This document shows, piece by piece, positions 7,019-15,708 of a stretch of 64,000 bases of DNA (its first letter is position 1; each line of letters begins with the position of its first letter). The position numbers were made by a program, and so were the translations under genes. This DNA is from JASDSY01 sp041441465 (GTDB lineage: Bacteria; Muiribacteriota; UBA9980): positions 1 to 64,000 of the forward strand of contig JASDSY010000005.1 of the NCBI GenBank assembly GCA_041441465.1. Direction: 5' to 3'. The notes beneath the pieces were generated by a model. The model did no database searches. It saw nothing but the letters and a program-made list of their open reading frames with translations, and was not told the DNA's origin.

Positions 7019-9346
7019 ATGTTGATGTTTAAAAAAATATTCGGGTTCCTCTTTACCGTCGTTATTTCTCTTGCTGCGGCTTTGTTTTGGCCCGCAGCGG
7101 TCTGCCATGCCGACGGCATTTTAATCGTTGATTATCCTCCCGATATTCCGCCTGTGCGGCGCGTTGTACGCGAAGTGCCGCCGCCTTCCGTTAAATTTCA
7201 TAAAGTGAATGTCGAAATTAACGAACAGGCTTCAAAAACGTCAATAGATCAAATATTTATAAATGAATTCAACCAGGAATTGGAAGGCACATATATATTT
7301 CCCGTTCCGGAAAATGCTACAGTATCTGATTTCGCCATGTTCATCGACGGCAAGCGCCAGTCCGCTGAGCTTATGGATAAAGATAAAGCGCGCGGCATTT
7401 ACGAAGATATAGTGCGCCGCCGCCAGGACCCGGCTTTGCTTGAATATATGGGTTCGAATATGTTTAAGGCGCGCGTATATCCGATACCTGCTAACGGCGA
7501 AAAAAGAATACAGCTTGAATATCAGGAAGTATTAAAACAGGACAGCGCCATTACAAGATACGTCTATCCTCTTAATACGGAAAAATTTTCTTCAAAACCT
7601 CTTCAAACTGTTTCAGTTCTTGTGACTGTCAAATCGAAAAATAAAATAAAAAACGTCTATTCGCCTTCGCATAAGGTCGATATAAAAAGGGTTTCAGATA
7701 ACGAGGTAAAGGTTTCATTCGAGGATTCCAATTTGAAGCCTGATAAGGATTTTGTGCTCTATTACACGTTTTCTGAAAATCCGATCGGCGTGAATGTAAT
7801 AACACATAAGCCGAAGAATGAGGACGGCTATTTTATGCTTATGCTGGCGCCGGAAGTTAATACCGAAAAAGCCGAGAAAACGCCCAAGAATATATGCTTC
7901 GTGCTTGACACTTCAGGCTCGATGAGCGGCGCGAAATTGAAACAGTCCCAAAATGCCCTGAAATTTTGCCTGAATAACTTATATCTCGAAGATAAGTTTA
8001 ATATCGTAAATTTTTCGACCGAGGCGCGCATGTTTGAAAACAAGCTGATGCCGGCCGATAAAGGCAACATTGAAAAGGCCCTTAATTATGTCGATGAAAT
8101 TAAGGCCATAGGCGGTACGAACATAAATGAGGCGATGCTGAAGGCGATTAATTTTGATTATGACACAAATAAACCTTCATTTATAGTATTTTTAACTGAC
8201 GGCCTGCCGACTATAGACGTGACTGACGTTCCGGAGATTTTAAAGAATATCGAAAAAGCCAACAATAAGAAAATAAGGATTTTCTGCTTTGGCGCCGGCT
8301 CCGATCTTAATACGACCCTTTTAGACAGGCTTTCGTCTGAAAATCACGGTGCTGTCGATTATGTGGCCGAAGACGAAGATATAGAAATTAAGATTTCGAA
8401 TTTTTACACTAAAATTGCTTCGCCGGTTCTGACCGATATTAATATAGATTTCGGAAAAATAAAAACGGAAAATATTTATCCTAAGACTGTAAGCGACATA
8501 TTTAAAGGCAGCCAGGTTATTTTAACCGGACGTTACCGCGACGGCGGCAGCACTGCGATTACCGTTACTGGCAATATAGGCGGCAAGCCTCATAAATTTT
8601 CAAATGATGCCAAATTTCCGGAGTCGGATGACTCGAACAACTTTTTACCGCGTATCTGGGCGCAGCGCCGTATAGGTTATTTACTCGAACAGATAAGAAT
8701 TAACGGTGAAAACAAGGAATTAAAGGATGAGGTTGTCCAATTATCCAAAAAACATGGTATTATGACGCCTTATACTTCATTTCTGGTCCTGGAAGATAAC
8801 GCGTTCATTTCTACGTCAGGGCGGCCGCCTGTTCTGATCGATGAAGAAAAGCGCCGCTCAGTCTTTAAGGAAAGGGTGTCATCGAAAATGAACAGCTCCG
8901 AACCCGGCATGGCGCTTTCGAAATCGGACCGTGCCGCTTATGAACAGGCTAATATTTTCGCCGCGCCTGAATCGGAAAAGACGATGTCTTTAGATTCCGG
9001 AGCCGGCGCTGTCGGCATGAGCAGGGCAGTCAAAAAAATTCAAGCTTCAGATACCGCTGTTGATTTCAGCAAAATAAATCCTGAGTCAATGAAGTATGCC
9101 GGCGCGGGCACGTTTTTCAAAAGAGGCGATGAATGGCAGATTTCAACTTACGATGAGGCGCGTCATTCAAAAAATCTTTTGACCGTCAAATTCGGTTCAC
9201 CCCTTTATTTCAAGCTTATGGCTAAATATTCCGATGCAGGCAAATATTGCGCGCTCGGCAAAAAAGTCCTTTTTGAGATTAATGGAAAATTCATAAGAAT
9301 TTCTGATACCGGCGACGAAAAAGCCGAATTGATCGATAAATTTTAG
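7019..9346 (+). CDS. Secreted VIT and von Willebrand factor A domain protein
   Basis: 775 residues from ATG 7019 (GGAG at 7011-7014; ATG 7025 is also possible). A signal peptide ends near CHADG. A VIT domain follows (about residues 55-190; FINEFNQELEGTYIFPVPENA, then ARGIYEDIVRRRQDPALLEY). The vWA domain has an intact MIDAS (DTSGSMSG, about 297-304) and FLTDGLPT. The C-terminal part carries the IWAQRRIGYLLEQIR...HGIMTPYTSFLVLE signature common to bacterial inter-alpha-trypsin-like proteins, and then a serine-rich tail. It probably acts in the periplasm or at the surface in metal-dependent protein binding. It is followed after 16 bases by the pseudo-receiver gene. Confidence 0.9.
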   Translation: MLMFKKIFGFLFTVVISLAAALFWPAAVCHADGILIVDYPPDIPPVRRVVREVPPPSVKFHKVNVEINEQASKTSIDQIFINEFNQELEGTYIFPVPENATVSDFAMFIDGKRQSAELMDKDKARGIYEDIVRRRQDPALLEYMGSNMFKARVYPIPANGEKRIQLEYQEVLKQDSAITRYVYPLNTEKFSSKPLQTVSVLVTVKSKNKIKNVYSPSHKVDIKRVSDNEVKVSFEDSNLKPDKDFVLYYTFSENPIGVNVITHKPKNEDGYFMLMLAPEVNTEKAEKTPKNICFVLDTSGSMSGAKLKQSQNALKFCLNNLYLEDKFNIVNFSTEARMFENKLMPADKGNIEKALNYVDEIKAIGGTNINEAMLKAINFDYDTNKPSFIVFLTDGLPTIDVTDVPEILKNIEKANNKKIRIFCFGAGSDLNTTLLDRLSSENHGAVDYVAEDEDIEIKISNFYTKIASPVLTDINIDFGKIKTENIYPKTVSDIFKGSQVILTGRYRDGGSTAITVTGNIGGKPHKFSNDAKFPESDDSNNFLPRIWAQRRIGYLLEQIRINGENKELKDEVVQLSKKHGIMTPYTSFLVLEDNAFISTSGRPPVLIDEEKRRSVFKERVSSKMNSSEPGMALSKSDRAAYEQANIFAAPESEKTMSLDSGAGAVGMSRAVKKIQASDTAVDFSKINPESMKYAGAGTFFKRGDEWQISTYDEARHSKNLLTVKFGSPLYFKLMAKYSDAGKYCALGKKVLFEINGKFIRISDTGDEKAELIDKF

Positions 9347-9362
9347 CGGAAGGAAATATCGG

Positions 9363-10112
9363 ATGTTTTCAGAACAGAAAAATGCGAGAATACTGGTTAT
9401 TGAAGATGATGAAGCCGTAAAAAAAATCCTGGCGGACGAAGTTATAAAAAATACGCCTTTCGAGGCGTCTATTTATAACGATATCGTCTCCTCGTTGAAT
9501 GACCTTTGCGTGCCGCTGGCGCAAGATAAGTTTGATTTTTGCCTTTTTAGCCGCGCTCAGGCGGCGCAGGATAAGTTCGTTTTTATGAAAACTCTCACAA
9601 TGCCTGTTTTTATGCTTGTGGAAGAAAATGCCTGCGCGGCAGATATGGCGGACGCCGTCGAAAACGGCGCTTCAGGATTCATATTGAAGGGAGCGCCTTT
9701 TTTAAAACAATTTCATAAATGCCTGCGCCTTTTTTTAAATGAAAATTCAGCGGGCGTTTTGGAAAAACACGGCGGCGCGGATAAAACCGCCGGGTCTGAA
9801 ATAAGCCAGTCAGGCATTAACTTTTTCAATAAGCTTATAGGCAATGTCCAGCATTCAGTCAATAACTTGCTGCTGCCAATACTTTTAAATATGTCGAAAA
9901 TAGAATTATACGTCGAAAACGGTAAAATCGATGAACTGAAAAATGAGCTGAACCCGCTTATTAAAAATTGCGAATTGAATATCGGCATCGTTACCGAGCT
10001 TATGACTTATATGAAAGAATTGACTGCCGGGTATAACAAGAACAAGGAATTGTTTGACCGGGCCGATTTGAAACAGATGCTGAAAGCTTATATCGAAAAT
10101 TTGATCAAATAA
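9363..10112 (+). CDS. Pseudo-receiver protein with helical H-box-like C-terminus
   Basis: 249 residues. The N-terminus reads ARILVIEDDEAVKKIL, a receiver-domain beta1 with the acidic pair, and FILKGAPF keeps the conserved Lys. The phospho-acceptor strand reads FDFCLFSRA, with Ser or Cys where Asp is expected, so phosphorylation is unlikely. Residues about 150-240 are helical and contain NVQHSVNNLLLPILLNMSK, which resembles the phospho-acceptor helix of histidine kinases but is not followed by an ATPase domain. It lies 16 bases after the VIT/vWA gene and ends at a terminator, so the two form an operon. The role is unknown. Confidence 0.65.
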   Translation: MFSEQKNARILVIEDDEAVKKILADEVIKNTPFEASIYNDIVSSLNDLCVPLAQDKFDFCLFSRAQAAQDKFVFMKTLTMPVFMLVEENACAADMADAVENGASGFILKGAPFLKQFHKCLRLFLNENSAGVLEKHGGADKTAGSEISQSGINFFNKLIGNVQHSVNNLLLPILLNMSKIELYVENGKIDELKNELNPLIKNCELNIGIVTELMTYMKELTAGYNKNKELFDRADLKQMLKAYIENLIK

Positions 10113-10116
10113 AAAA

Positions 10117-10143
10117 AAAGCCCGTCTTTTTAAGGCGGGCTTT
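10117..10143 (+). terminator. Rho-independent terminator
   Basis: AAAGCCCG...CGGGCTTT stem immediately after the pseudo-receiver stop, preceded by an A-run, so possibly bidirectional between the convergent genes ending at 10112 and 10198. Confidence 0.85.
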
Positions 10144-10197
10144 AATTATGGGAGTTAGGTTAGGTAAGGGGTATATAAAGGAATTTGCTGTTTCGAG

Positions 10198-11217
10198 TTA
10201 ATTAGAGTCGCGCAGGTGTTTGAACTTGCCGCGGAAGTCACAGTCTTTGCAGTCTTTTTCGTCTGATTTTATAGGTACATACGGCTGCGGGCGTAATGAC
10301 GGCGCAAGATATAAAACCTGGTCGTGGCCGAGCATATCGCCTATCGTCGCTTCGACTTCTACAAGCCTTGCGGTTTCATCTTTTGTGGCGCAAGGCGTCG
10401 CGAAAACTATTTTATAATATGTCTTAAAGCTCTGTAATACCTGTTTAAATAATCTTGATAATTCATAAGGCGAAGGCGCGTAATAGTAAGTGCCTTCCGT
10501 TTCATTCGCGAAAGCCGCCAATGTATTTTCATTAAAATCCTGGCCGATACCTATTACATAAATAGGTACGTCAACCTGCTTGGCGTGGGCAAGCACTTCT
10601 TCGAGCGTATGTCTTGAAAACGGCTTGGAGCCCGAATAGCTTTCATCTTTTCCGTCGGTAAGTAGCACTATCGCTTTTTTACCGTCAACCAGGGCGCATT
10701 TATTTATCGCCTGGAAAAGCCCGTCATATAAAAGCGTACCGCCCTTCGCGCGCATCTGGAAAAGCGCGTTTGAAAGGACATATTTATCGTTTGTAAAATC
10801 CTGTAATACAGTGACTTTATTGTTGAATGTGATTACCGAGCATTTGTCTGTCGGATCGAGGCCTTTAATGAAGGTGAACGCCGATCTCTGAAGTTCGCTC
10901 ATCGCTTTTTTCATCGAAGCGGAATTATCAAGGCATAAAACAATGTTCATATTTTTTAAATTCGATTCGACAACGAATGAATCCAATTTGAATTTGTTTT
11001 CAGCGACCGCGAAATTCTGTTCTGTCAGGTTTCGGTAATAAGCGCCGTCGCGGTCAGTTACCGTCACATATGCCTGAATTACAGGGAAATGTGAGGCATC
11101 CAATGATTTCACCCTTACGTCAAGCTTCAAATCTTCGCGGGCTGACGCCATTCCGGCTATCATTGTGAGAATAAGCGCTAACGAAATAAGTATTATTTTA
11201 AATCGGCTCTTTAACAT
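10198..11217 (-). CDS. Secreted von Willebrand factor A domain protein
   Basis: 339 residues. The N-terminus (LKSRFKIILISLALILTMIAGMASA) is a clear signal peptide with AxA cleavage. A beta-rich segment (FPVIQAYVTVTDRDGAYYRNLTEQNFAV) precedes a vWA domain with complete MIDAS: LCLDNSASM, a threonine loop at GGTLLYDG, and LLTDGKDES. The C-terminus contains DEKDCKDCD, a possible disulfide pair. It is convergent with the VIT/vWA operon, so both regions encode exported adhesion-type domains. No secretion sorting motif is visible. Confidence 0.85.
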   Translation of the reverse strand: MLKSRFKIILISLALILTMIAGMASAREDLKLDVRVKSLDASHFPVIQAYVTVTDRDGAYYRNLTEQNFAVAENKFKLDSFVVESNLKNMNIVLCLDNSASMKKAMSELQRSAFTFIKGLDPTDKCSVITFNNKVTVLQDFTNDKYVLSNALFQMRAKGGTLLYDGLFQAINKCALVDGKKAIVLLTDGKDESYSGSKPFSRHTLEEVLAHAKQVDVPIYVIGIGQDFNENTLAAFANETEGTYYYAPSPYELSRLFKQVLQSFKTYYKIVFATPCATKDETARLVEVEATIGDMLGHDQVLYLAPSLRPQPYVPIKSDEKDCKDCDFRGKFKHLRDSN

Positions 11218-11300
11218 GGTTTCTCCCTTTCTGGAAAAAATAAAAATAAAATTTACTATTTTTTTATTCGGCGAAAAATTGATTTTCTTTAGCGGTAAAT

Positions 11301-11348
11301 AAAAAAAAGGCTATTTTCAAATTTATATTTTGATATAGCCTTTTTTTA
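11301..11348 (-). terminator. Rho-independent terminator of the 503-residue protein gene
   Basis: AAAAGGCTAT...ATAGCCTTTTTTT stem with A/T runs on both sides, 40 bases beyond the stop at 11387 on the minus strand. Confidence 0.75.
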
Positions 11349-11386
11349 TTGTTATAAATATATTAAAAATGGATATAGCAGTTTGA

Positions 11387-12898
11387 TTATTGTTTGACTG
11401 AATATACGAAGTAAATTTTAGCCGAAACTTTGTAACTATCGGCCTTTTCGACGGTGAATCCTTCGATTATGAACTGAAGGCAGGGCGCTTCGGTTTCGAA
11501 AAAGCTTATCACTTTTATTAATTGATCATAGTTATTGACATAAAAACTGATATTATAATCGTTGACCTTGCGGCCGCGTGAATCAGCCGGGCGGGCCGCC
11601 GATTCGTCGATCTTGAATTGGCATTTTTCGCCGACTATGTAAATTATATTTTTGCGCGCTATTTCGTAAATATTATATTTTGCCGGTTCCGCCGGTTTTG
11701 GTTTTTTAAATAGTACATTTGACATTATGCTGAATTCATTTTCAATTTTAAAATTATAATTATTTTCGAGCGCCTGGGTAATTTTTAATTTACCAAGTAA
11801 TTTCGAGGCTTTGAACTGATTTTCAAGGTCGAGGTTATTGCTGAGGCCCGGCGCGTAAAACTTGCCTTCCACTATATAATTAAAGTTATTGTCTACATTG
11901 ACTTTTGATGTAATGCTCTTGAGCGTGATCTTGCTTTGCTCGAATGCCTTGAAAAGCTCTTTATAAAAATCGGCCATAAAAATTACTTTTTTGTCAACGT
12001 CAAAAATCGTCAATTGATTTTTTTTGCTGTATGACATCGAATTTATGACGTCCTGGCCTTCGCTTTCAGTTGAGCCGGCGCCTTTTTGAAGTTTTTTGCC
12101 CCATTCGAGTATTGTCGGTATCGCCTTGGTGAAATATACGGTCATGAAAGTCATTACTATGAATAATATCAGGAATAATTCTATTGTTTTACGCGATACC
12201 GGAAGGTTATTGGCGTTTTTTAAGAAATCGTTGTCGGCGTATTCGCGTGAATTTTTATAAAACTGCGTAAGCCCTTTTTTTTCAGATTCAGGAAGTATTA
12301 AATAAGAAAGAATGATTACCAGCGTGATTATGCCTACTAGATAAAGCATTTTAAAGTTGACTATAGACGATACAATTAACACGAAATCAAGTATTATAAG
12401 TATTATTATTATCCCGTAACCGATGCTTCTAAGAAAAAACTTCGTGTCCTTGGACGAAACAGTCCGGCCCGCCTCGTCAATGCCGAGAGCTTTTCTGGTC
12501 TCAGGCGTCATCAATTTAACTTTGTCATATTTCGAAAGGCCCTGTGTCGAAAGCTCGAGCTCCTCGACAAGCGCTTTATAAGACTCGTGCGGTATCGTTT
12601 TTATGAAACTGCGCCATTCTATTTTTAATGTGCCGTTTTCCAGTAGCCATACAAATCCTTCTTTGGCCATACTTTTGGGCGAAACTATTCCGCTTTTGCC
12701 TTTGAGTTTTTCAGGATTTAAAATATGCGCGGACTGGTTGGTTACGCGTAAAAAATTAAGCAGCGAGTTGAACTCCTGGCGTGTGAATTTATACTCGTTG
12801 CCGAATTGGATATATATGGTCTCGTTATCTAAAAAATCAAGATAAATACTCAATTTTATATTGTCGCGAAACCCTAATAATAAGGCGTTTTCATTCAT
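11387..12898 (-). CDS. Large membrane protein of unknown function
   Basis: 503 residues. A cytoplasmic N-terminal domain of about 150 residues comes first, then two closely spaced hydrophobic helices (about 158-203) and a third near 240-262. The C-terminal domain of about 240 residues would be extracytoplasmic. Its end (YDQLIKVISFFETEAPCLQF, then FTVEK and KVSAKIYFVYSV) has the layout of the ferredoxin-like fold of PilO/GspM-type assembly proteins, a similarity of pattern only. GGCAGG precedes the ATG by about 10 bases. It is monocistronic with its own terminator. I do not recognise the family; an envelope-machinery role is a guess. Confidence 0.6.
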   Translation of the reverse strand: MNENALLLGFRDNIKLSIYLDFLDNETIYIQFGNEYKFTRQEFNSLLNFLRVTNQSAHILNPEKLKGKSGIVSPKSMAKEGFVWLLENGTLKIEWRSFIKTIPHESYKALVEELELSTQGLSKYDKVKLMTPETRKALGIDEAGRTVSSKDTKFFLRSIGYGIIIILIILDFVLIVSSIVNFKMLYLVGIITLVIILSYLILPESEKKGLTQFYKNSREYADNDFLKNANNLPVSRKTIELFLILFIVMTFMTVYFTKAIPTILEWGKKLQKGAGSTESEGQDVINSMSYSKKNQLTIFDVDKKVIFMADFYKELFKAFEQSKITLKSITSKVNVDNNFNYIVEGKFYAPGLSNNLDLENQFKASKLLGKLKITQALENNYNFKIENEFSIMSNVLFKKPKPAEPAKYNIYEIARKNIIYIVGEKCQFKIDESAARPADSRGRKVNDYNISFYVNNYDQLIKVISFFETEAPCLQFIIEGFTVEKADSYKVSAKIYFVYSVKQ

Positions 12899-13113
12899 AT
12901 AATATCAACCTGCCGGTTTATTTATTTATTCAATAATTGAGGATGTTTCGACAAAAAATAATCATGTAATAAAGCGTGATTGAATCTCTGGCTTTATAAT
13001 AACATATTTATTTTATTTAATCAACTTGTAAGCTTCTTAATTTACGATTGGACCGGGACTTTAAATAACTATGAGTTCATATTAAAAATGAATTTCAAAT
13101 TATATTTGGCCGG

Positions 13114-13698
13114 TTAGTAAAATTTATTATAACCCTGCCGGATTTGATATAGGGAGCGGATTTTGACGCAGCCGTTCACCGGATCGATGGTATCGATCAT
13201 TATCTTGGCATAATTACCGCCCTGTTCGGTCCATTTATAAAATGCGTATGTGTGATTTAATTTAAGAAGCGTTACTCCGTCAGTTGTGTCAGAGTAGATG
13301 ACATTATTTTTTACGTTTTTATAAACGGCTTTATAATCGGTTATAGCCGGAACTTCTATTATGTTTTCATACTTCTGGTCGCCGAGATCCATTATTTTAA
13401 GGTATGATTTTACGCCTTTGGCGGTGAAATATCCGCCGCGCAGTCCTATTACTTCAGTAGAATCGAGGTAGAAGAAATTCAGATCGTACGGAGTATAAAG
13501 CTCTTTGGGATTTCCGTCCGCCGCGCTGCCGTCAAGGGTTATGTAATGATTTATGGTAAGCGTTTTTTCATATTCAGTAACCTGCGGTTCGCTGTTTACG
13601 ATTTCTCCCTTTTCCATGCAGCCGATGTTGGCCAGGAAAAGAAATATCGAGAATAAAAATATGAACAGTACGTTTGAAATGTTAGTTTTTAACGTCAT
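13114..13698 (-). CDS. Putative lipoprotein (194 aa)
   Basis: The hydrophobic signal segment NVLFIFLFSIFLFLANIGC ends in a lipobox-like NIGC, followed by MEKGE. The remainder is beta-rich, with YFTAKGVKSYLKIMDLGDQK and no recognised domain. The lipobox context GC-M-E-K-G is nearly repeated in the divergently transcribed gene at 13881 (GC-L-D-K-G), so the two may be diverged relatives or may share a sorting context. No clear ribosome binding site is visible before the ATG at 13698. Function is unknown. Confidence 0.65.
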   Translation of the reverse strand: MTLKTNISNVLFIFLFSIFLFLANIGCMEKGEIVNSEPQVTEYEKTLTINHYITLDGSAADGNPKELYTPYDLNFFYLDSTEVIGLRGGYFTAKGVKSYLKIMDLGDQKYENIIEVPAITDYKAVYKNVKNNVIYSDTTDGVTLLKLNHTYAFYKWTEQGGNYAKIMIDTIDPVNGCVKIRSLYQIRQGYNKFY

Positions 13699-13880
13699 AT
13701 TATTATTTTCGTCATTTTTTTAAAAAATCGTAAAAAATAATTTATGTTATCAAATAAAAATTCGATATAAAAATGGGATGCTCAAATAACAAAATTAATT
13801 GACAATTTAATAAACGGCCCGCAACCTGAATTATAGAATATTATATTTGTAATAACAAATGTAGAAGGAGCCGTAGCATT

Positions 13881-14258
13881 ATGACATACTCTCAAAATCG
13901 CACTACAGACACAGTATCTAATATTCAGGCAATTTTTGTAATAGTCACTATAATTTTTATGACTATATTCTATTCTGTGGGCTGCCTGGATAAGGGAAAT
14001 CCATTAACCGCCAATTCCCCTACGCTTTCTACAACCGCTACTGCCGAGGATAATACCGGAATTGCGAAACTCATACGTTCGCATTTCGGAACGGCACTCG
14101 GCCAGATAATCGCAGTTGAAAACTACTATCAGAACGCGGCGCAGGCGATAGTAACGCTTACGATACCGCAGCCTGATGTGGCGAAAGTGTATATAATTCG
14201 CGAGAATAACGCGTGGGTTATTGAAAGAGTTGAAAAGGGTTATACTCTTGAGCAATAA
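13881..14258 (+). CDS. Small putative lipoprotein (125 aa)
   Basis: A basic/polar N-terminus, a hydrophobic helix (about residues 15-33) and SVGC followed by LDKG form a lipoprotein signal. The mature part is a Thr/Ser-rich linker and a compact domain of about 65 residues ending in VYIIRENNAWVIERVEKG, like a small NTF2-like or DUF4878-type fold, though this is uncertain. A strong ribosome binding site (AGAAGGAG) precedes the ATG by 9 bases. A terminator follows at 14281. It is probably monocistronic. Confidence 0.7.
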   Translation: MTYSQNRTTDTVSNIQAIFVIVTIIFMTIFYSVGCLDKGNPLTANSPTLSTTATAEDNTGIAKLIRSHFGTALGQIIAVENYYQNAAQAIVTLTIPQPDVAKVYIIRENNAWVIERVEKGYTLEQ

Positions 14259-14280
14259 TGGGCCTGTTTATTAAGTTGTA

Positions 14281-14318
14281 AAAAAAACAGCTTTCTTGAA
14301 AAAGAAGGCTGTTTTTTT
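14281..14318 (+). terminator. Rho-independent terminator
   Basis: AAACAGC-TTCTT-gaaa-AAGAA-GCTGTTT stem with flanking A and T runs, 22 bases after the small lipoprotein stop. Confidence 0.85.
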
Positions 14319-14491
14319 ATTATGTCAGATAAATTCCTAGAGTTATGCTTATATTGCTCAAATAATTTTTATATGTGTGAGATAATCCTTTATATCTATT
14401 TCCCGGCCTTCAAACTATATATGTCATTAACGTTTATAAGCATCAACATTAAAATATTTAGTTTTTATACTTACCAAATATTAATTTATGA

Positions 14492-14664
14492 ATGTCAATT
14501 TTTGCGGGACATTTAGGATGACGGGAATGGAGGCCCTAATGCCGTGAGTGCCAAGGAGGGCAAAGACGAACGGCGCCGGCGGAGTCAGGAGTGACGGGAG
14601 CCGCTGAGAATAAGCGCCTGAAAGTCACGATGACTTTCAGGACGCGGTCCCACAAAAATGACAT
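14492..14664 (+). repeat. Structured repeat family 1, copy C
   Basis: This copy shares GGGACATTT-GGA, GACGGGAATGGAGGCCCTAA, TGCCGTGAG, GAGAATAAGCG and ACGCGGTCCC with copies A and B. Its outer arms (14492-14510 and 14647-14664) still pair but have a different sequence from copy B. The hairpin before ACGCGG is CCTGAAAGTCA-cga-TGACTTTCAGG, unrelated in sequence to the one in copy B but at the same place. A longer central section (14550-14605) is absent from B. GC content is higher than in the surrounding DNA. Confidence 0.75.
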
Positions 14665-14675
14665 CATAGATGCAC

Positions 14676-14780
14676 TTTAATCCCTGTTATATCTACCGTT
14701 GCTTTTGGACGATTCTATCGTTTGATTTTAGTTGACTTTAGTTTCATCGACCGCTGCGCGTTTAATGAAACACGGCAATT
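14676..14780 (+). repeat. Structured repeat family 2, copy 1
   Basis: It aligns over about 100 bases with 39271-39373 (TTTAATCC, TATATCTA, CGTTG, TATCGTTTG, then CGACCGCTGC and ACGGCAAT shared). The 31-base hairpin 14741-14771 has arms GTTTCAT/ATGAAAC around a 17-base loop. It begins 11 bases after copy C of family 1. Confidence 0.7.
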
Positions 14781-14826
14781 GGCCGTCCCCTTATCCTATA
14801 GGTAAATATAATTGAAGATGAAAAAA

Positions 14827-15708
14827 TTAGTTGATATTCAGTGCGGCTTTTATTTTTTGAGCGGCGTAAATTTCGAGGATCGGGTCTTCTGTTAATGACA
14901 CTCTGAACGTGTCGCCGATGCCGCGGTATAAAAGGTAGCCGATTCCTGACGCAGACCGTATTTCGCCTGTTTCTGAAATGCCGGCTTCGGTTACTCCGAG
15001 GTGGAGCGGATAATCGCATACCTGCGAAATTTTTTCGTAGGCCGCGATTGTTTCGGACGGCGATGATGATTTTAAAGAAATTATTATATCGTGGAAGCCG
15101 AATTCCTCTAAAAGCTTAATTTCCCAGAGAGCTGCTTCTAAAAGTCCGTCCGGGGTTACCAGGCCGTTATATTTAAGAAGGGTTTCCTTCGGCACGGAGC
15201 CTGAATTGACGCCGATTCTTATCGGAATTTTATTCTTTTTAGCGGAATCGGCGACGAGTGCGATATATTCTTTATTTTTTATGTTGCCCGGGTTCAGCCG
15301 CAGTTTGTCTACTCCTTCGGATATGGCGATAAGCGCGAGTTTATGGTCAAAATGAATGTCTGCGACGAGAGGTATTCTTATGGCGTTTTTTATTTTACCG
15401 ATGCATCTGGCCGCGTTTTCGTTCAGTACTCCGACTCTTATTATCTGGCAGCCGGCGTCGGTCAGCGCCTTTGTCTGCTCGATAACGGCGCGGTAATCTT
15501 CGGTTGGCTTATTCGACATCGATTGGATTGCGATCGGGTTGAAATTGCCTATTTTTATGTTACCGATTTTTACTTCGCGGGTTTTCCGGCGTTTTATGAA
15601 GCTGACCGTATTTGGCGCCGGACTACCTGCCGAAGAGTTTGCGGGTTCGTAGCGGTATTTTGAATTATTGCCGAGGTTATTGTTGGAATTGATATTATTT
15701 GTGTTCAT
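14827..15708 (-). CDS. ispG: IspG/GcpE TIM-barrel (A) domain encoded as a separate protein
   Basis: 293 residues matching only the catalytic barrel of 4-hydroxy-3-methylbut-2-enyl-diphosphate synthase (MEP pathway, MEcPP to HMBPP). Signatures include PIAIQSMSNKPTEDY, GCQIIRVGVLNE, IPLVADIHFDHKLAL, DKLRLNPGN, IPIRIGVNSGS, YPLHLGVTEAG and YRGIGDTFRVSLTEDP. It ends about 15 residues later, exactly where a normal IspG would continue into its [4Fe-4S] domain. An Asn-rich tail of about 35 residues precedes the barrel. The start overlaps the preceding gene, which encodes the Fe-S half, by 14 bases. In canonical IspG dimers the barrel of one chain works with the Fe-S domain of the other, so two separate chains could still form the active site. 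Confidence 0.9.
   Translation of the reverse strand: MNTNNINSNNNLGNNSKYRYEPANSSAGSPAPNTVSFIKRRKTREVKIGNIKIGNFNPIAIQSMSNKPTEDYRAVIEQTKALTDAGCQIIRVGVLNENAARCIGKIKNAIRIPLVADIHFDHKLALIAISEGVDKLRLNPGNIKNKEYIALVADSAKKNKIPIRIGVNSGSVPKETLLKYNGLVTPDGLLEAALWEIKLLEEFGFHDIIISLKSSSPSETIAAYEKISQVCDYPLHLGVTEAGISETGEIRSASGIGYLLYRGIGDTFRVSLTEDPILEIYAAQKIKAALNIN

Noticed and set aside
14322..14516. Plus-strand ORF of 64 codons
   Set aside because: It lies after a terminator, has no ribosome binding site, a hydrophobic but patternless sequence, and ends in repeat copy C.
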